A stretch of 64,000 nucleotides of DNA, taken from assembly GCA_021018995.1 (NCBI GenBank), contig CM037596.1, positions 12,909,501-12,973,500 of the forward strand, given 5' to 3'. Positions 1 to 11,489 of this stretch are shown piece after piece (within the stretch, counting starts at the first letter, position 1; each line of letters begins with the position of its first letter). The notes under the pieces were generated by a model. That model was not told the DNA's origin and searched no databases. It worked only from the letters and a program-made list of their open reading frames with translations. Made by a program: the position numbers and the translations under genes. The DNA is from Chloranthus sessilifolius. Its lineage: Eukaryota; Streptophyta; Magnoliopsida; Chloranthales; Chloranthaceae.

Positions 1-951
1 CCTTGAGGAGTGAGCAATCGTTTCTCATGCGACTTTGTGCGAAGCCGACGTACAGCCGTGGTGTGAAGCTTCGAAAAATCTTTGGTGTGAAGCGTTGGAA
101 TCTATCCTTTTAATTTTGTTTTTTCTCTAGTTATCAGGTATTAATTTTCTTTCTGTCCATCGATAAAAGAACAAAATCCCAAAAGAATCGTACTCCATGA
201 TGTCATTAAGCTTCCCTTTTTTGAACTATTTATTCAAGTTTCATCTCCTTCAACATCCCCGAGGAATCAAATCCGATATTGCAATTATCGCTTGATGTCC
301 TAAACTAGAACGAATTCCGAGTTCCTTCATCGGAGCCGTTTTTCTAGATCGGAAAAATTTTCACGCATTCAGACATTAAAATGGATTAATCTAATTGTTT
401 TTATTAATTTCATTGAATTACTTTTATGTGTTGCTTGATTTTGAATATTTCCGCTATTCAATTCATTCTAAAAGTTAATCCCAAATTCGCACATTAGGAT
501 TTTAGCGTTTGTCCCGCGTCAAAGACTATTGATCTCAAACACTAAGACTATATTTTACACAGCAACCAAAGACTTTACCAGTACAAAAACTTCAAGAATT
601 GCATCAATAACTGTATGGCCAACCGCGTAGAATCAATAGCCACTGGGCTCACATTTTCTTTGGATATTGATTATTAACTCAAGAAATAACAGAGCCATAT
701 TGGCAAGTTTTCATTAATTTTGAGAGATATCGCTTGACTAATATATGTTTTCATGATAATTGATGTCATAGGTACCTCAAAAAATAAAAGTAAGCTGCGG
801 AGGGTTGCAAGAGGTAATGCAACTCCACACCTTCTCGCTTCTAATAATGATCAAATCCAAGTACTATGAAAAGTTTCTTCAATTTCGATTTCATATCAAC
901 TCCTTTAAACTGTTCGGGTGGGGGCTGTTTGGTTGTAACAATAACAATATG
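1..951. other. No gene seen; AT-rich flank
   Basis: No convincing coding region, RNA gene or repeat is visible. The last 150 bases run into juxtamembrane-like sequence of the kinase pseudogene that follows, so part of this may be decayed intron or upstream exon of that gene. No ectodomain (GUB_WAK type) could be recognised. Confidence 0.4.
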
Positions 952-1592
952 TCTAATCCTCTGTTTAATGAGAAAGAAACGTTTGAAGAAAAAGAGACTT
1001 TTCAGGATGTGGAGGCATTTCTGAAGAGCTATAGATCCCATGGTCTAAAAAGATAAACCTCTAGAGATCTCATGAAAATGACCAACTCCTTCAAAGGCAA
1101 GCTTGGCGAAGGAGGCTATGGGACTGTCTACAAGGGAAAACTTCACGAAAGTCGTCTTGTGGCTGTAAAGGTCTTGAGCGAGTCTAAAGGAAATGGAGAA
1201 TAATTCATTAATGAGGTATGCCAGCATTGATAGAACAAAGCACGATAATATCATCAGTCTTTTAGGTTTTTGTTCTAAGGGAAAGAGCTCTTATCTACGA
1301 GTTCATGCCTAATGGATCTCTTGAAAAATTCATCTACACCCAGAAACTGAGAACATCTAATATGCTCGGTTGGGAAAAACTACATGATATCGCGGTTGGT
1401 ACTGCTCGAGGGTTGGAGTACTTGCACCGCAGTTGTAACACACGGATTTTACATTTTGACATAAACCTCATAACATCTTACTAGACAAAGACTTCTGTCC
1501 AAAGATCTCGGATTTTGGGTTGGCCAAGTTATGCCCTACAAGACATAGTACCATATCTACGATTGATGCTAGAGGAACGATCGGTTATATTG
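952..1592 (+). pseudogene. LRK10L-type receptor-like kinase pseudogene, 5' part
   Basis: Translated in pieces, this gives the N-lobe and most of the C-lobe of a plant receptor kinase: a glycine loop (GEGGYG), VAVK with the ATP-binding lysine, HFDI at the catalytic loop, DFGLAKL, and GTIGYI just before the APE motif. The order and wording match the LRK10L (rust-resistance kinase Lr10-like) family and the intact gene at 34.0-35.2 kb. It is dead: TAA stops at 1054 and 1201, frameshifts near 1216, 1280 and 1461, and a retrotransposon insertion after 1592. The HFD form of the catalytic loop is normal for this non-RD family. The reading resumes at 7161. The ectodomain was not found upstream. Family assignment is confident; the true gene start is unknown. 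Confidence 0.85.
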
Positions 1593-1741
1593 TGACGCAG
1601 GACGGATACCCTAAAATGCAGAATATGAATTTTATGCAGGTTTTGCCAAAATTAATGAAATTAAATCAGGTTTAATCGCAAAATTATCTTTGATACCTTT
1701 AGGGTTTTGCATATCGGCCTAGAGATAGGACTCTAGCTTTT
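1593..1741 (-). repeat. 3' LTR of the gypsy element, heavily deleted
   Basis: Only about 149 bp remain of an LTR that is 923 bp at the other end. The first 119 bp align well with the start of the right-hand LTR. About 85 bp are then missing between the TTGCA and TCGGCCTAG tracts, and everything beyond CTAGCTTTT is lost, so the remnant abuts the integrase tail directly. In sense orientation the surviving part is the 3' (U5) side. The deletions are internal, because the outer end and target duplication are intact. Confidence 0.8.
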
Positions 1742-3045
1742 AGAGTCGAGGCTGGGATTAGGAGGTGGCTGGAGTGGGTTTTCAAGAGGTGGGGTGAAAC
1801 CCAAGTAAGGAACCAAGTCCTCCACATTGAACGTTGAACTAACCCCCGTACCTGGAGGAAGCTCAAGCACGTGTGCATTAGGACCACTCTTAGCCAAATT
1901 CTAAAAGGCCCAGCACCTCGAGATTGGAGCTTCTTAGCGGATCCCGATGGGAACCGCTCAGGCCTAACCCGGACCATCACATAATCACCCATGTGAAATT
2001 CTTTAGAACGCCTGTGAGCATCTGCAGATAATTTATATTGATTGTTGCTTGAATTAATTTTCTGTTTAATTTCGGCATGCAAGCTATGAATATGTTGTGC
2101 AAATGCATCCGCAGACTCTGACACTCTATGGGATGGAGACATGGGGATCAAATCTAATGAGGTCCTAAGCCTATGACCATGTACTACCTCAAAAGGACTC
2201 ATGCCTATGGACCTATTGACAGAATTATTATATGCAAACTCAGCTGTGGGTAAGATGGTATCCCGGGTCCTAACATGATCACCGACAAGACTACGAAGGA
2301 GATTCCCAAGGCTCCTATTGGTGCTTTCGGTTTGACCATTCGTTTGAGGGTGGTAAGCTGTAGAAAATAGGAGCAATGTGCCCATCATGTGCCAAAGGGT
2401 CTTCCAAAAATAACTCGTAAATTTAACATCCCTATCAGACACAATGGTTTTGGGCAACCCATGAAGACGCACTACCTCCGCGAAAAATAATTTAGCAATA
2501 TGAGATGCATCGGAGGTTTTGGAACACGAGATGAAGTGGGCCATCTTGGAAAATCGGTCCACTACGACATAGATGGAATCGTGCTTCCTAGGGGTCTTGG
2601 GAAGTCCAAGTACGAAATCCATAGAGAGGTCTTGCCAAGGTGTGTGTGGCACGGGTAACGGGCTGTACAAGCCGGTATTTTGTTTGGTCTGTTTTGACAC
2701 TTAGCAAATACGATAATGTTTGACAACCTGAGCGACATCTCTCATTAGGCTAGGCCAAAAGAACCTATCCTCTACGAGCGCAACAGTTTTATTATGCCTG
2801 AAATGTTCGGCCATCCCTCCTGCATGTAACTCCCAAATGAGAAAGTCACGCAATGAAGTGCGAGGGATGCAAAGGCGATTGCCTTTAAACAAGTACCCAT
2901 CCTGGATGGTGTACACAGAGTGTGTGCTGGTCGAGTTACTAAGGAGAGCAGTGTACTCACCCCCAAAATCTGGGCACTCGGGGTACTCATCCTTTAACTT
3001 TTCGAACCCGACGACCTCAGTGCTCATTGTGCGTAAAGTGACCAC
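1699..3045 (-). pseudogene. Gypsy integrase region (broken)
   Basis: The minus-strand reading gives the zinc-binding H2C2 segment, then the catalytic core: the first Asp in SMDFVLGLP, the second in SDRDVKF, and the Glu in QTESTNRSLG, so all three DDE residues are present. An in-frame TAA separates the zinc domain from the core near 2700. The C-terminal tail reads into the shortened LTR remnant and is probably not native there. Integrase inserts the cDNA copy into host DNA. The core alone looks intact, but the upstream breaks mean no complete polyprotein can be made. Confidence 0.88.
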
Positions 3046-3076
3046 TCGCCGACTAAGTTCATCAGCTGCCCTATTT

Positions 3077-4867
3077 TCAGCGTGCCTTATGCTTTAACAC
3101 GAATGTGAACCCTTGAAGGTACTCAACCCACTTCGCGTGCCTTGGGTTCAACTTCTTCTGTGAAGCAAGAAAGCGTAAGGCTTCATGGTCAGAGAACAGT
3201 ACAAATTCCTGCGGTCTAAGGAAATGTTTCCAATACCAAAGAGATCGGACGACCGCATAGAACTCATTGTCATAGGTGGAGTATTTTTGCTTTGCCTCGT
3301 TAAGTTTTTCACTAAAATAGGCCACAGGGTGACCCTCTAGGCTAAGCACTCCTCCTATTACTACACCCGATGCATCGCATGCGACTTCAAAGACTTTAGA
3401 AAAGTCCGGCAATCGCATGACGGGTGCACTACTCATTCATTGTTTGATCTCAACAAAGGTTTTCGTCGCCATTTTGCCCCATTTAAAGTCCCCCCTTTTC
3501 ATGCAATCAATGATTGGGGCCATGATGGTGCTAAAGCTTCTAATGAAGCGACGATAAAAGGTAGCCAAGCCATGGAAGCTACGGACATCGTGTATGTTCT
3601 TAGGCTCGGGGCACTCCACAATGGCTCTCACCTTTTCGGGGTCCGTGACCATTCCATTGGCTGAGATAATAAATCCCAAGAAAACAACAGAACGTTGCAT
3701 GAAGGTGCATTTCTTGAGATTTGCAAACAACTTCTCACCCTTGAGGGTTTCACAAACCAGCCTAAGGTGGGTCAAGTGTTGTTCCTTGTCATGATTGTAG
3801 ATCAGGATGTCATCGAAATAAACAGGAAGGAACTTGCCGAGAAACGGTCTCAACACTTGGGTCATGAGTCGCATGAAAGTACTTGGGGCGTTAGAAAGCC
3901 CAAATGGCATGACCATCCACTCATAAAGACCATCCTTAGACTTAAAGGCGGTTTTTCACTCATCACCGGGGCGGATGCGGACTTGATGGTAGCCACTCTT
4001 AAGGTCTATCTTTGAAAAGATAGTGGCACCATCATATCAAGCATATCATCGAGCCTTGGTATGGGAAACTGATACTTAACTGTAATCTTATTAATTGCAC
4101 GACTATCCACACACATGCGCCACGTACCATCTTTCTTAGGAGTGAGTAAGGCAGGTACGGCACACGAGCTCAGACTCTCTTGGATGAACCCCTTCTGAAG
4201 GAGCTCATTGACTTGCCGAGTCAACTCGGCGTGCTCAACCGGATTCAACCTATAGTGGGGCAGATTCGGTAAGGTAGATCCAGGAACCAAGTCTATTGCG
4301 TGTTGGATATCATGCAGAGGAGGGAGTTCGTTTGGTAAGTCTTCAGGGAAGACATCCGTAAACTCTTAAAATCGACTCAACCTCCTTGGGACACTCACTC
4401 ACCGACTCGGGAGCACTCTCTACGGTGACAACTACGTACACCACACTCTCATCTAACGATGCTTTCTCGAACTCAGAAGGGCTTACAATATTAATGGATT
4501 TAGAAGACTCGCCCTTCTTTTCGACGGTGTTGGTCGATGGTGTTTTGGGAGGCACAGGGTGTAAAGTGATCTTTTTGCCCTTATGCATGAACATCCATAT
4601 GTTTGATCGACCAGAAAGAGTCACGTCCAAATCATAGAGCCACTGGCTTCCCAAATTGATATGGCCCACATCCATCAGCAGTACATCACACCACAAGGTG
4701 TCCGAATAAGAGCCTAACTGAATTGGTACACAACACCTTTTCGACACGGGAATGGATGAAGAATTGACCCATGCGACTTTATAAGGTCTCGGGTGGGCTT
4801 CGGGTGTAAGCCCTAAGCGGTGTACGACATGAGTTGATACTACGTTAGTACAACTACCGCTATCCAC
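3077..4867 (-). pseudogene. Gypsy protease, reverse transcriptase and RNase H (broken)
   Basis: Protease appears near 4867 with the active-site triplet DSG. RT follows in two pieces (about 4290-4006 and 3916-3437) with [12 protein letters not shown] and the catalytic YFDD. RNase H (3436-3077) begins within FEVACDASGVVIGGVLS and includes the TYDNEFYAVV segment. A frameshift lies between 4006 and 3916, and stops occur near 3437 and 3077. The domain order PR-RT-RH-IN is diagnostic of Ty3/gypsy rather than copia. Confidence 0.88.
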
Positions 4868-6104
4868 GATGACCCTACAATTCTTTTCACCAAATCTGGC
4901 GTAGGTGTGGAAGATGTTCTCCCTTCGCCAGTCATCCTTTTATCGCGTTGAGGCTGCGCAAGGGCACACCTCACAACTAAAGCATGACCAATAGCATCAC
5001 CCTCCTCATCACTGGGTGTGCTAACCGGTTCAAATACTTCCTCTTCAACCACTATCTCATCATCATCCTCCTCTCCCTCAATGAAGAGTCCTTTGGGGTT
5101 CTTTCGTAGGGCATTGGACGGCAAAGTGTCCCATCCCATGACATTTATAGCACTTTACTTGAGAATTAACCCTTGAGGATTCTCCGACTACACCTTTTCC
5201 CTTTTCAAACCTAGAATTGGCAGGGGCGGGTTCTGTAGGTTTGGGAGGAGGATTGAATCGTCCCTCACCGGATCGTTGGTTACTATATTGTGGCATGGTT
5301 CTCTTCATCACCATAGTTTTTAAATACCGTTCAAGATCTTGCACAACAACATAGCATCTTTCAAGAGTTTCTACGGGGTGAGAAATCAACTCTTTTTACA
5401 AATAAAGTCGCAATCCGGTGCGGAATCTAGAGAGAGTGATTTCAGGGTCTTCTGATACTTTTGCTCTCATCATGAACTCTTCAAATTTGGCAATGTAATC
5501 GGTCACGAGCATACCACCTTCACATAAATTTTGCCACTGGTCGAGGAGGCGTTGGTGGTATGATAAAGGAACATACTTCTCAGTAAGTCGTTCCTTCATG
5601 TCGTCCCAACGGGTAATGGGAGGACAACCCGCATTCACCCTAATGCGCTCTCACATTGAGCCAGAAAAGTCGAGTTTGACCAACCAATTTCATCTTAGCG
5701 AGTCTAACGCAACGGTCGTCATTCATGGCATGCCAATCAAATTGTTGGTCCATGTCAGAAAGCCAATCGAGGAAGACGGTAGGGTCCATTCTTCCATCGA
5801 AAGTCGGAATCTCAACTCGGACATTCTTAAGGAGTTGAACTTCGGGGTCATAGTCATCTCTACGATGATCCCTACGGTTCCGGTTGTCTTGGCGACCATT
5901 ACGTTCAAAGTGTGGACACTCACGCTCTTGGTGTTGATTTTCAAGTCCACCCATCGCTTCCAGTTGGTTGATTCAATCACGTAATCTATCATTACCAACT
6001 CCTAGTGATGTTTGGGCTTGCTTAATGGTATTCAGACGTGCACTAATCGCACCCAATTCTTCTCGCATAGCTCTCAGAGTATTAAGAACCTCATCTGAAG
6101 CCAT
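4840..6104 (-). pseudogene. Gypsy gag (broken)
   Basis: An ATG at 6104 (minus) starts a reading that includes a FDGRMDPTVFLDWLSD segment typical of plant gypsy capsid proteins and, near 5135-5180, a CCHC zinc knuckle CYKCHGMGHFAVQC. Stops near 5955, 5639 and 5390 and a frameshift around 5100 break it into four pieces. Gag packages the element RNA in cytoplasmic particles. The start was chosen because it is the first Met after the primer site that leads into the capsid-like sequence. Confidence 0.75.
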
Positions 6105-6221
6105 AGTGATCACAAAGTCTATTAGGGTTCTAATATGGAATGCAATATGGACTCAAAAAGGAAAAACAATGTAATAAAATAAATATGACAAGCAAAGATG
6201 CCCTAACCTAGAAAACCTAGG

Positions 6222-6233
6222 GCTCTGATACCA
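6222..6233 (-). other. Primer-binding site, tRNA-iMet type
   Basis: On the minus strand the 12 bases read TGGTATCAGAGC, complementary to the 3' end of plant initiator tRNA-Met. The site sits four bases inside the 5' LTR boundary at 6238, which fixes the element's orientation as minus. Confidence 0.9.
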
Positions 6234-6237
6234 AAAC

Positions 6238-7160
6238 TGATGCGGGACGGATACCCTAAAATTCAGAATATGAATTTTATGCAGATTTTGCCGAAATTAA
6301 TAAAATTAAATCAGGTTTAATCACAAAATTATCTTTGATACCTTTAGGGTTTTGCAGAATTCAGATGGATAGATCACACGAGATCCAGGTAGGGTCCAAT
6401 CCAATGCGCAAGTAGAGTCGAGGCAAGATCGGCCTAGAGATAGGACTCTAGCTTTTCCAGGCTTAAGCGCTCGTCTTCGGTCCGATGTAGATTCACGGAT
6501 TCCAAATTAGGTTGTAAAAGGGTATTAGGGTTTGTAAAAGGCTTATGATTGTTAGATCGGTTTATGGTTTTGGAAAGGGTGTTGGCTTTGTGTGGTTTAG
6601 GGCTTCAAAACAGGTTTAGGGTTTTGGATTTGAAAGGAAACAATTAGGCTATGGTTTAGAGAAGCAAACACAGATCGAAAGATAGCAAATATAAGAGATC
6701 ACGCAAGTTGAAGACAATAAATCAGAAGATATATGGGAATCACTCCCTTGGTCTCACACCAAACCCATCTCAGGCAAAGATTACTCAAGCATAAAAGCAT
6801 TCAATAATCAATCAACTAATTAAAAGTCTTTACAAGCCTCTATATATAAGCTACCAATAATTAAGTTTGAAATAAAATAGTTCTAATACTAATAAAACAC
6901 AAAAAGGATTTTTTCGCATAAAATTCTGTGTCGTAGCTCGCTCGAGCGATAATTATTATCGCTCGCGCGACCTTAAGTGATCGCTTGCGCGACTTCAAGG
7001 TCTCGCTCGCGCGAGGGCTCTATGCGGCATTGTTCTCCTGGCTATTTGTGTTCATTTCTCCTCTGAGGCTACGGTACTCGGGCTTCCTTTACGCTTCTTC
7101 CGACGCCGATAGAAACGATATGGTCTGAATCCAATGTCCATGTATGTGGCGTCCCCGTCA
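6238..7160 (-). repeat. 5' LTR of the gypsy element
   Basis: A 923-bp LTR, TGATGCGG... at its left edge and ...CCCCGTCA at its right edge on the plus strand. Its first 120 bp match the left-end remnant at 1593. At 6936-7016 it carries a cluster of CGCTCGAGCG-type and CGCTCGCGCG-type palindromes, described under findings. Confidence 0.88.
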
Positions 7161-7585
7161 TATTGCCCCCGAAGTATTTTGTAGAAACATTGGAGGAGTT
7201 TCATACAAGTCGGATGTTTATAGTTACGGAATGACTGCTTGAAATGGTTGGAGGAAGAAAGAACATCGATCCACATGTTGATAATACTAGCAAAATATAC
7301 TTCCCTCACTGGATTCAAAAGCCTCTCGATCTCAATGAAGACCTGGGACTGAGGGGACTTTTGACAGCATACGATGAGGGAATAGTGCGAAAGATGATCT
7401 TAGTAGGGTCGTTGAGCATTCAGACAGATCCGGCTAATCGACCTTCTATGAGTAGAGTGGTAGAAATTGTGGAAGGAAGCCTGGAAAGTTTACAAATGCC
7501 ACCCCCTTTTCTCTCTTCCCCTTATAGATCAGGAGAAACTACTTTAACTGCGAAGGCTTCACCTTCCATAACATATTTGAATTAG
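7161..7585 (+). pseudogene. LRK10L-type kinase pseudogene, 3' part
   Basis: The kinase resumes exactly after the target duplication with [23 protein letters not shown], completing the activation segment interrupted at 1592. It continues through [25 protein letters not shown] to a C-terminal tail similar to the intact paralogue at 34 kb. A two-base deletion near 7232 causes a frameshift and a TGA. The reading ends at a TAG at 7583. Confidence 0.88.
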
Positions 7586-7907
7586 TTTCTAAACTAAGAA
7601 CATGATACCTTGAATTTAAGTAGTGTTTATAATTTATGTGTTTATTTTATTTTGATCAGTAAAAGATTTATTTATAATATTCTCATGTGTTAGTCCCATG
7701 ATCATGATGGACATTCCATTGATAAGTGAAAATTTTTCAAATTTATGCATTTATCATGGTAAATTTCAGATACGAAAAATCTACAATTACAAGGATAACA
7801 TCTATTTCAAATGGACTTCCCACATAAAAACATGACAGGAATATATTATGCAATAATTTCCTTAATCTTTAGAGCCATCTAAAATATATAGATTATAGAT
7901 ATTATTT
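7586..7907. other. 3' flank of the pseudogene; nothing seen
   Basis: AT-rich sequence with no ORF or repeat structure that I recognise. Confidence 0.4.
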
Positions 7908-8110
7908 GGGCGCAGGACCATGGTTTACATCTCGGTCGATGTGTATCGGGTTTGTCCCAGCCGATATGATATACGCCCCTGATTAGATATGGGATTAAAT
8001 ATTGGGTCAAACAAGAGAAAAATTGGTAAATATCAGCTCTTATCAGGTCATAACAGTCCATATCGGGTCATATCGACCAATATGTATCCAATATGAACTG
8101 GAAGTAATAC
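7908..8110. mobile_element. Degenerate MITE-like remnant
   Basis: Contains CCATGGTTTA near its left end and several GATATG/ATATCG runs, echoing the 230-bp MITE at 13271-13500 and the fragment at 42240. No target duplication or matching right terminus could be identified. Membership in the family is inference from shared short motifs. Confidence 0.35.
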
Positions 8111-8153
8111 CAAAAATGCCCTTTAGGAATTTTTTTAAAATGTTCTATATTAT

Positions 8154-8429
8154 CTATATATTATTTAATAACAGGAGGATGGAAAAAGGATGGCTGAAAC
8201 CAGCACCCACAAACCAAAATGACAGAAGGCAAGAGTGACTTCCAAACACAAAAGCCCACACTTTAATGTCCATAGCAATTTCAGTGATAATACCTGAGCT
8301 GGTCTTGAACTTTCCTTCGAATAATCTACGGTTGTGATCCTTCCAGGTTGCCCAGAAAATCGCCACCGGCAGCACTAGCAACAAGGTTCCCACACGAATT
8401 AGGGACTTGAAAAAAAAATTAGCGATCAC
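8154..8429 (-). pseudogene. LINE reverse-transcriptase C-terminal fragment
   Basis: The minus strand encodes LPVAIFWATWKDHNRRLFEG, the WxxWxxRNxRxF-like signature of the region after the RT zinc-binding domain in plant L1 LINEs. Only about 90 residues remain, and no RT core lies nearby. This is probably a 3' fragment left by a truncated insertion. It is a different copy from the LINE at 14.6-22.8 kb, on the opposite strand. Confidence 0.6.
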
Positions 8430-8994
8430 CTCTTTGCTTGATCGGGCTGGAGATGTCTAAAAGGGATCGGAAACCTGAGTCCTTCCCAACTTAGTTATGA
8501 TTACAACTTGGATGTAAACTTTTTCATCAATTGCAGTAAACCATTTCCTCCTGGTAGTTTCCATAATATTTCTTGCCTTTGCAACACCACTCATTACCGT
8601 TTTAATAAAATTGGGACTTCCAATTGAGTACATAAATTGCAATTCTCACATTGTCATGCCAGTTGTAAACGAAGAACAATTTAGTTTTATTTTTTTATCA
8701 GTAAGAAAGCTAATATATTTACAGAAATGAGAAATTACAAAGATATATCAGAGGCTAGCGAGATGCTCGAAAGAAGAAGAAAACAAAAAAAAAGGCTGAG
8801 ACACATACATAATAGTCTCTGGAAATAAGCATATCAACAATCAATATATGGGCTCCATAAAATATGTAGAATTTCTTATGTATCAATCAGTTTCATGGGT
8901 GATGGTTCAATACATTAGTTGAATCACTTGATATTATGCCAAGTTAGAATTATATAATACAATTAAACACACATATAAATCACCTCATATTTTA
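8430..8994. other. No gene seen
   Basis: An open stretch on the minus strand (8457-8642) has no recognisable domain and is not called. The rest is AT-rich. Confidence 0.35.
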
Positions 8995-9975
8995 AAATCT
9001 ATTAATTATTTATTTCAATTTGCCATACCTATAGTTATCATTTTAATTTTTAATTTTTTATTTCACAAAAATCTCCATAACCTATTAGTCTTCATAGCAA
9101 ATATGAACAAAACTGCAAAGTAAGTCAATTATTGTGATAGTCGATATGTGTTGTCCACTGATATCATCATGATCTCTTTCTCTCTGTTTTTATTTTTTCC
9201 GTTATGGACCTTATGGTTATATCATCTTCTCAGGGTTCTAACTTTTATTTCTTTGATCTTGATGACAAATTAAGTAATCTTTATTTAATTAAAATATAAT
9301 TCTAGTTTAGTACTCAATATCATGGGATTTAAGCCCAACAACAATTATAAGAAGGTCAAATGTAAAGATGGAGGTGAGCAAAGAGATTAAATTCTTAGAT
9401 AGAAAAAAGTTTTACTTGTTTCTCAAATACAAACATTCATTTTCTTCAAAATATCACCCTTGCCAAGATAAAAAAGAATTCTTCATATAAATAGGCACAT
9501 ATATACATCATATTCTTGTTTTAAAGGCTATCTATTATTCATCTCAATTTTCCTTACTTTTTTGTTATCTATCATATTTTTTATTTTTTATTTCTTCCCA
9601 ATGTTTTCACATCATGAAGGCTTCAACAATCACAAATTAAGTCTTCGTTACTGCAATCACATAGAATGTGCTCTCTAACAATATTAGCAAGATTTCTTCT
9701 TCTCTGTTTGCTTTTCTTTTTTATTTCTTTTATGATTTTATCATTTTCTTTGAGTTCTTTAGTCTTGATTGCAAACCACGTAAGCTAAATTTCGTATTAG
9801 AAAATTATAATTCCATTATTATGCCTCATATATTGAAATATATGAATAACAACAATTGTAAGCAGCTCAATTCCTAAGGTGGTGGTGAGCAAGAGATCAA
9901 ATCACAGAGAGAAGAAAGTCCTACCTGATCATCTAATTATATACATTCTCATCTTCAAAGAAATTGCCACAATAT
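8995..9975. repeat. Diverged tandem duplication, period about 540 bp
   Basis: Two consecutive blocks (about 8995-9470 and 9530-9975) share the same order of landmarks: a T-rich tract, a TTTGATCTTGATG/TTTAGTCTTGATTG stretch, an AACAACAATT(A/G)TAAG motif, a GGTGAGCAA(A)GAGAT run, and a final CTTCAAA region followed by a CAC. The copies are heavily diverged, so the duplication is old. Neither contains a credible ORF. Confidence 0.55.
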
Positions 9976-10403
9976 AAAAGATGATCAGTGAAGATTGATT
10001 TGAATGTTTCCCCTTTTAAAAAAAAAATTTTATTTTAATTTTAATTAGGATATTTCGGATGCTGTCTCTCCTTTAATGATCCCTATGTAGAATGATTTCA
10101 AAGAGGTCTTGGGCCCAGAAAATATCCCAATGGACCATAATCCGGCTGGATCTTTTAGGCCCATTACAGGCTCGGAAGACTGCTACGTCGGGCCAGCACC
10201 AAGCCCAACCTGAACTGGCCCATTGCCTCCCCTTATTTAAACATGTCCTCTTCTCACTAGATCAGTCTTTTTTTACCAAATCAAGTAAGAAACATATATT
10301 ATTTTACAAAAAAAAGGACTGCAAAGAAAATAAGAGAGATACAAATTGTCTATCAGGCCTAGTTACCCGTATTCCCCAGACATCTTTGACTTTTCTTCAT
10401 TAT

Positions 10404-10697
10404 ATGTTGCCAAAGTCTTCTAAGTTCCAAATAAGAGACTACAAATCGATGAGGAAAGGAGAAGCTTCAGGGACAAGGACTCCACAATCTTCCAGGAGAC
10501 TGAATCTTCACTCAGAGTCAGCCGCCAAGTCTTTTGAGAGAACCAAGTCTATTAGAATAAGTTTAAGAAGAGCTTTGTGCTTCTTCAGCCGTTATATAGA
10601 AACCTATAAGAGCTTTGTGTGTAGCATTCTAAGTCATGTAGACCCTAACATGGCTACTTTCTCTTGCCTCTCACCTCCATTCTTCTCTTCTCTTTAG
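10404..10697 (+). CDS. Small hypothetical basic protein
   Basis: An open frame on the plus strand starts upstream at 10092, but its first 100 codons look random. A TATTTAAA-like box at about 10233 and Met codons at 10404 and 10449 suggest a shorter protein of 97 or 82 residues, rich in Ser, Arg and Lys (for example KSFERTKSIRISLRRALCFF). A possible poly(A) signal AATAATAAAA follows at about 10728. No family was recognised and there is no membrane segment or signal peptide. It could be a small regulatory peptide gene or chance. Confidence 0.3.
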   Translation: MLPKSSKFQIRDYKSMRKGEASGTRTPQSSRRLNLHSESAAKSFERTKSIRISLRRALCFFSRYIETYKSFVCSILSHVDPNMATFSCLSPPFFSSL

Positions 10698-11489
10698 CCC
10701 AGCCATTGCTTTCAAATTGAACTTTGATAATAATAAAAGAGGTCATCTTTATAAATGTAGAGACATCAAAGAAATCACTTTACCCTTCTCCAACATCTTG
10801 TTGGTACGTGTGGCCATGGGGCCTCACAATGGCTATGTTAACGGAGAAATAACATTTTCATTGTACACAGTTAATTAGGTCAAATATAATTTAAATATTA
10901 ACATGGTCTGAGTATGCCTTGGCTCAAGGTGATCACTAGCCTCACGACATTCCCTCATTGATCAAGTGACAGTAGGCGATCAATCAATGATCAAGATTCT
11001 ACAGTACCCAACACATCGCACATTCCGCATTAATATTGGATATCATCAATTGCAATCAATCCATGCTTACTATCCAACCAACAAGAGTGGAAGATCTTAT
11101 ACTGTAAAGGGCTTCTTAAACTCTGAAAAACCAATTCACAATTCAGGATCGCCAACTTCGTGACCACTTACAATCTACGTCATAATCACAAAGCTGGCAG
11201 CAACAAATTGGCAAGGGTCTAAGTTGGCAAAATTCGATCAAAGTACAAAAAAATTGGAAAAACTCAAAAAAGTCGGAGACTTGTGTGACTATGATCTACC
11301 AAGTGCATTTTTCTTACAAGTTTACAAAACCGAACATCTTCTTATCTCGCCACCCTGAAATCATCTTTTGTATTTGAAAAAAATCGACATTAAATTATAA
11401 TTTTCTTTTAAAAAAGTGAAAAACAGAGAGTAGGAGTGATTATAACTTAAAAGTAACTTGAATCACAAATCAAGTACTTACTATACACA
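10698..11489. other. Intergenic; nothing assigned
   Basis: The sequence lies between the small ORF and the 3' end of the PPR gene. The frame at 10966-11163 has no recognisable features and is not called. Confidence 0.4.

Larger units (their letters stand above)
1593..7160 (-). mobile_element. Ty3/gypsy LTR retrotransposon inserted in kinase pseudogene
   Basis: A complete but decayed element. Its ends are TG...CA and it is flanked by a perfect 5-bp target duplication, TATTG, at 1588-1592 and 7161-7165. Gag, protease, reverse transcriptase, RNase H and integrase follow in gypsy order on the minus strand. A tRNA-iMet primer-binding site lies next to the 5' LTR. The RT and integrase wording resembles the chromovirus branch, possibly CRM-like; that is inference, and no chromodomain is visible. 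The two LTRs are very unequal (923 versus about 149 bp). Many stops and frameshifts break the polyprotein. Confidence 0.9.

Noticed and set aside
6222..6233. tRNA gene fragment
   Set aside because: Only the 12 bases of a primer-binding site next to an LTR are present, with no cloverleaf. The same applies at 26756 and 47817.
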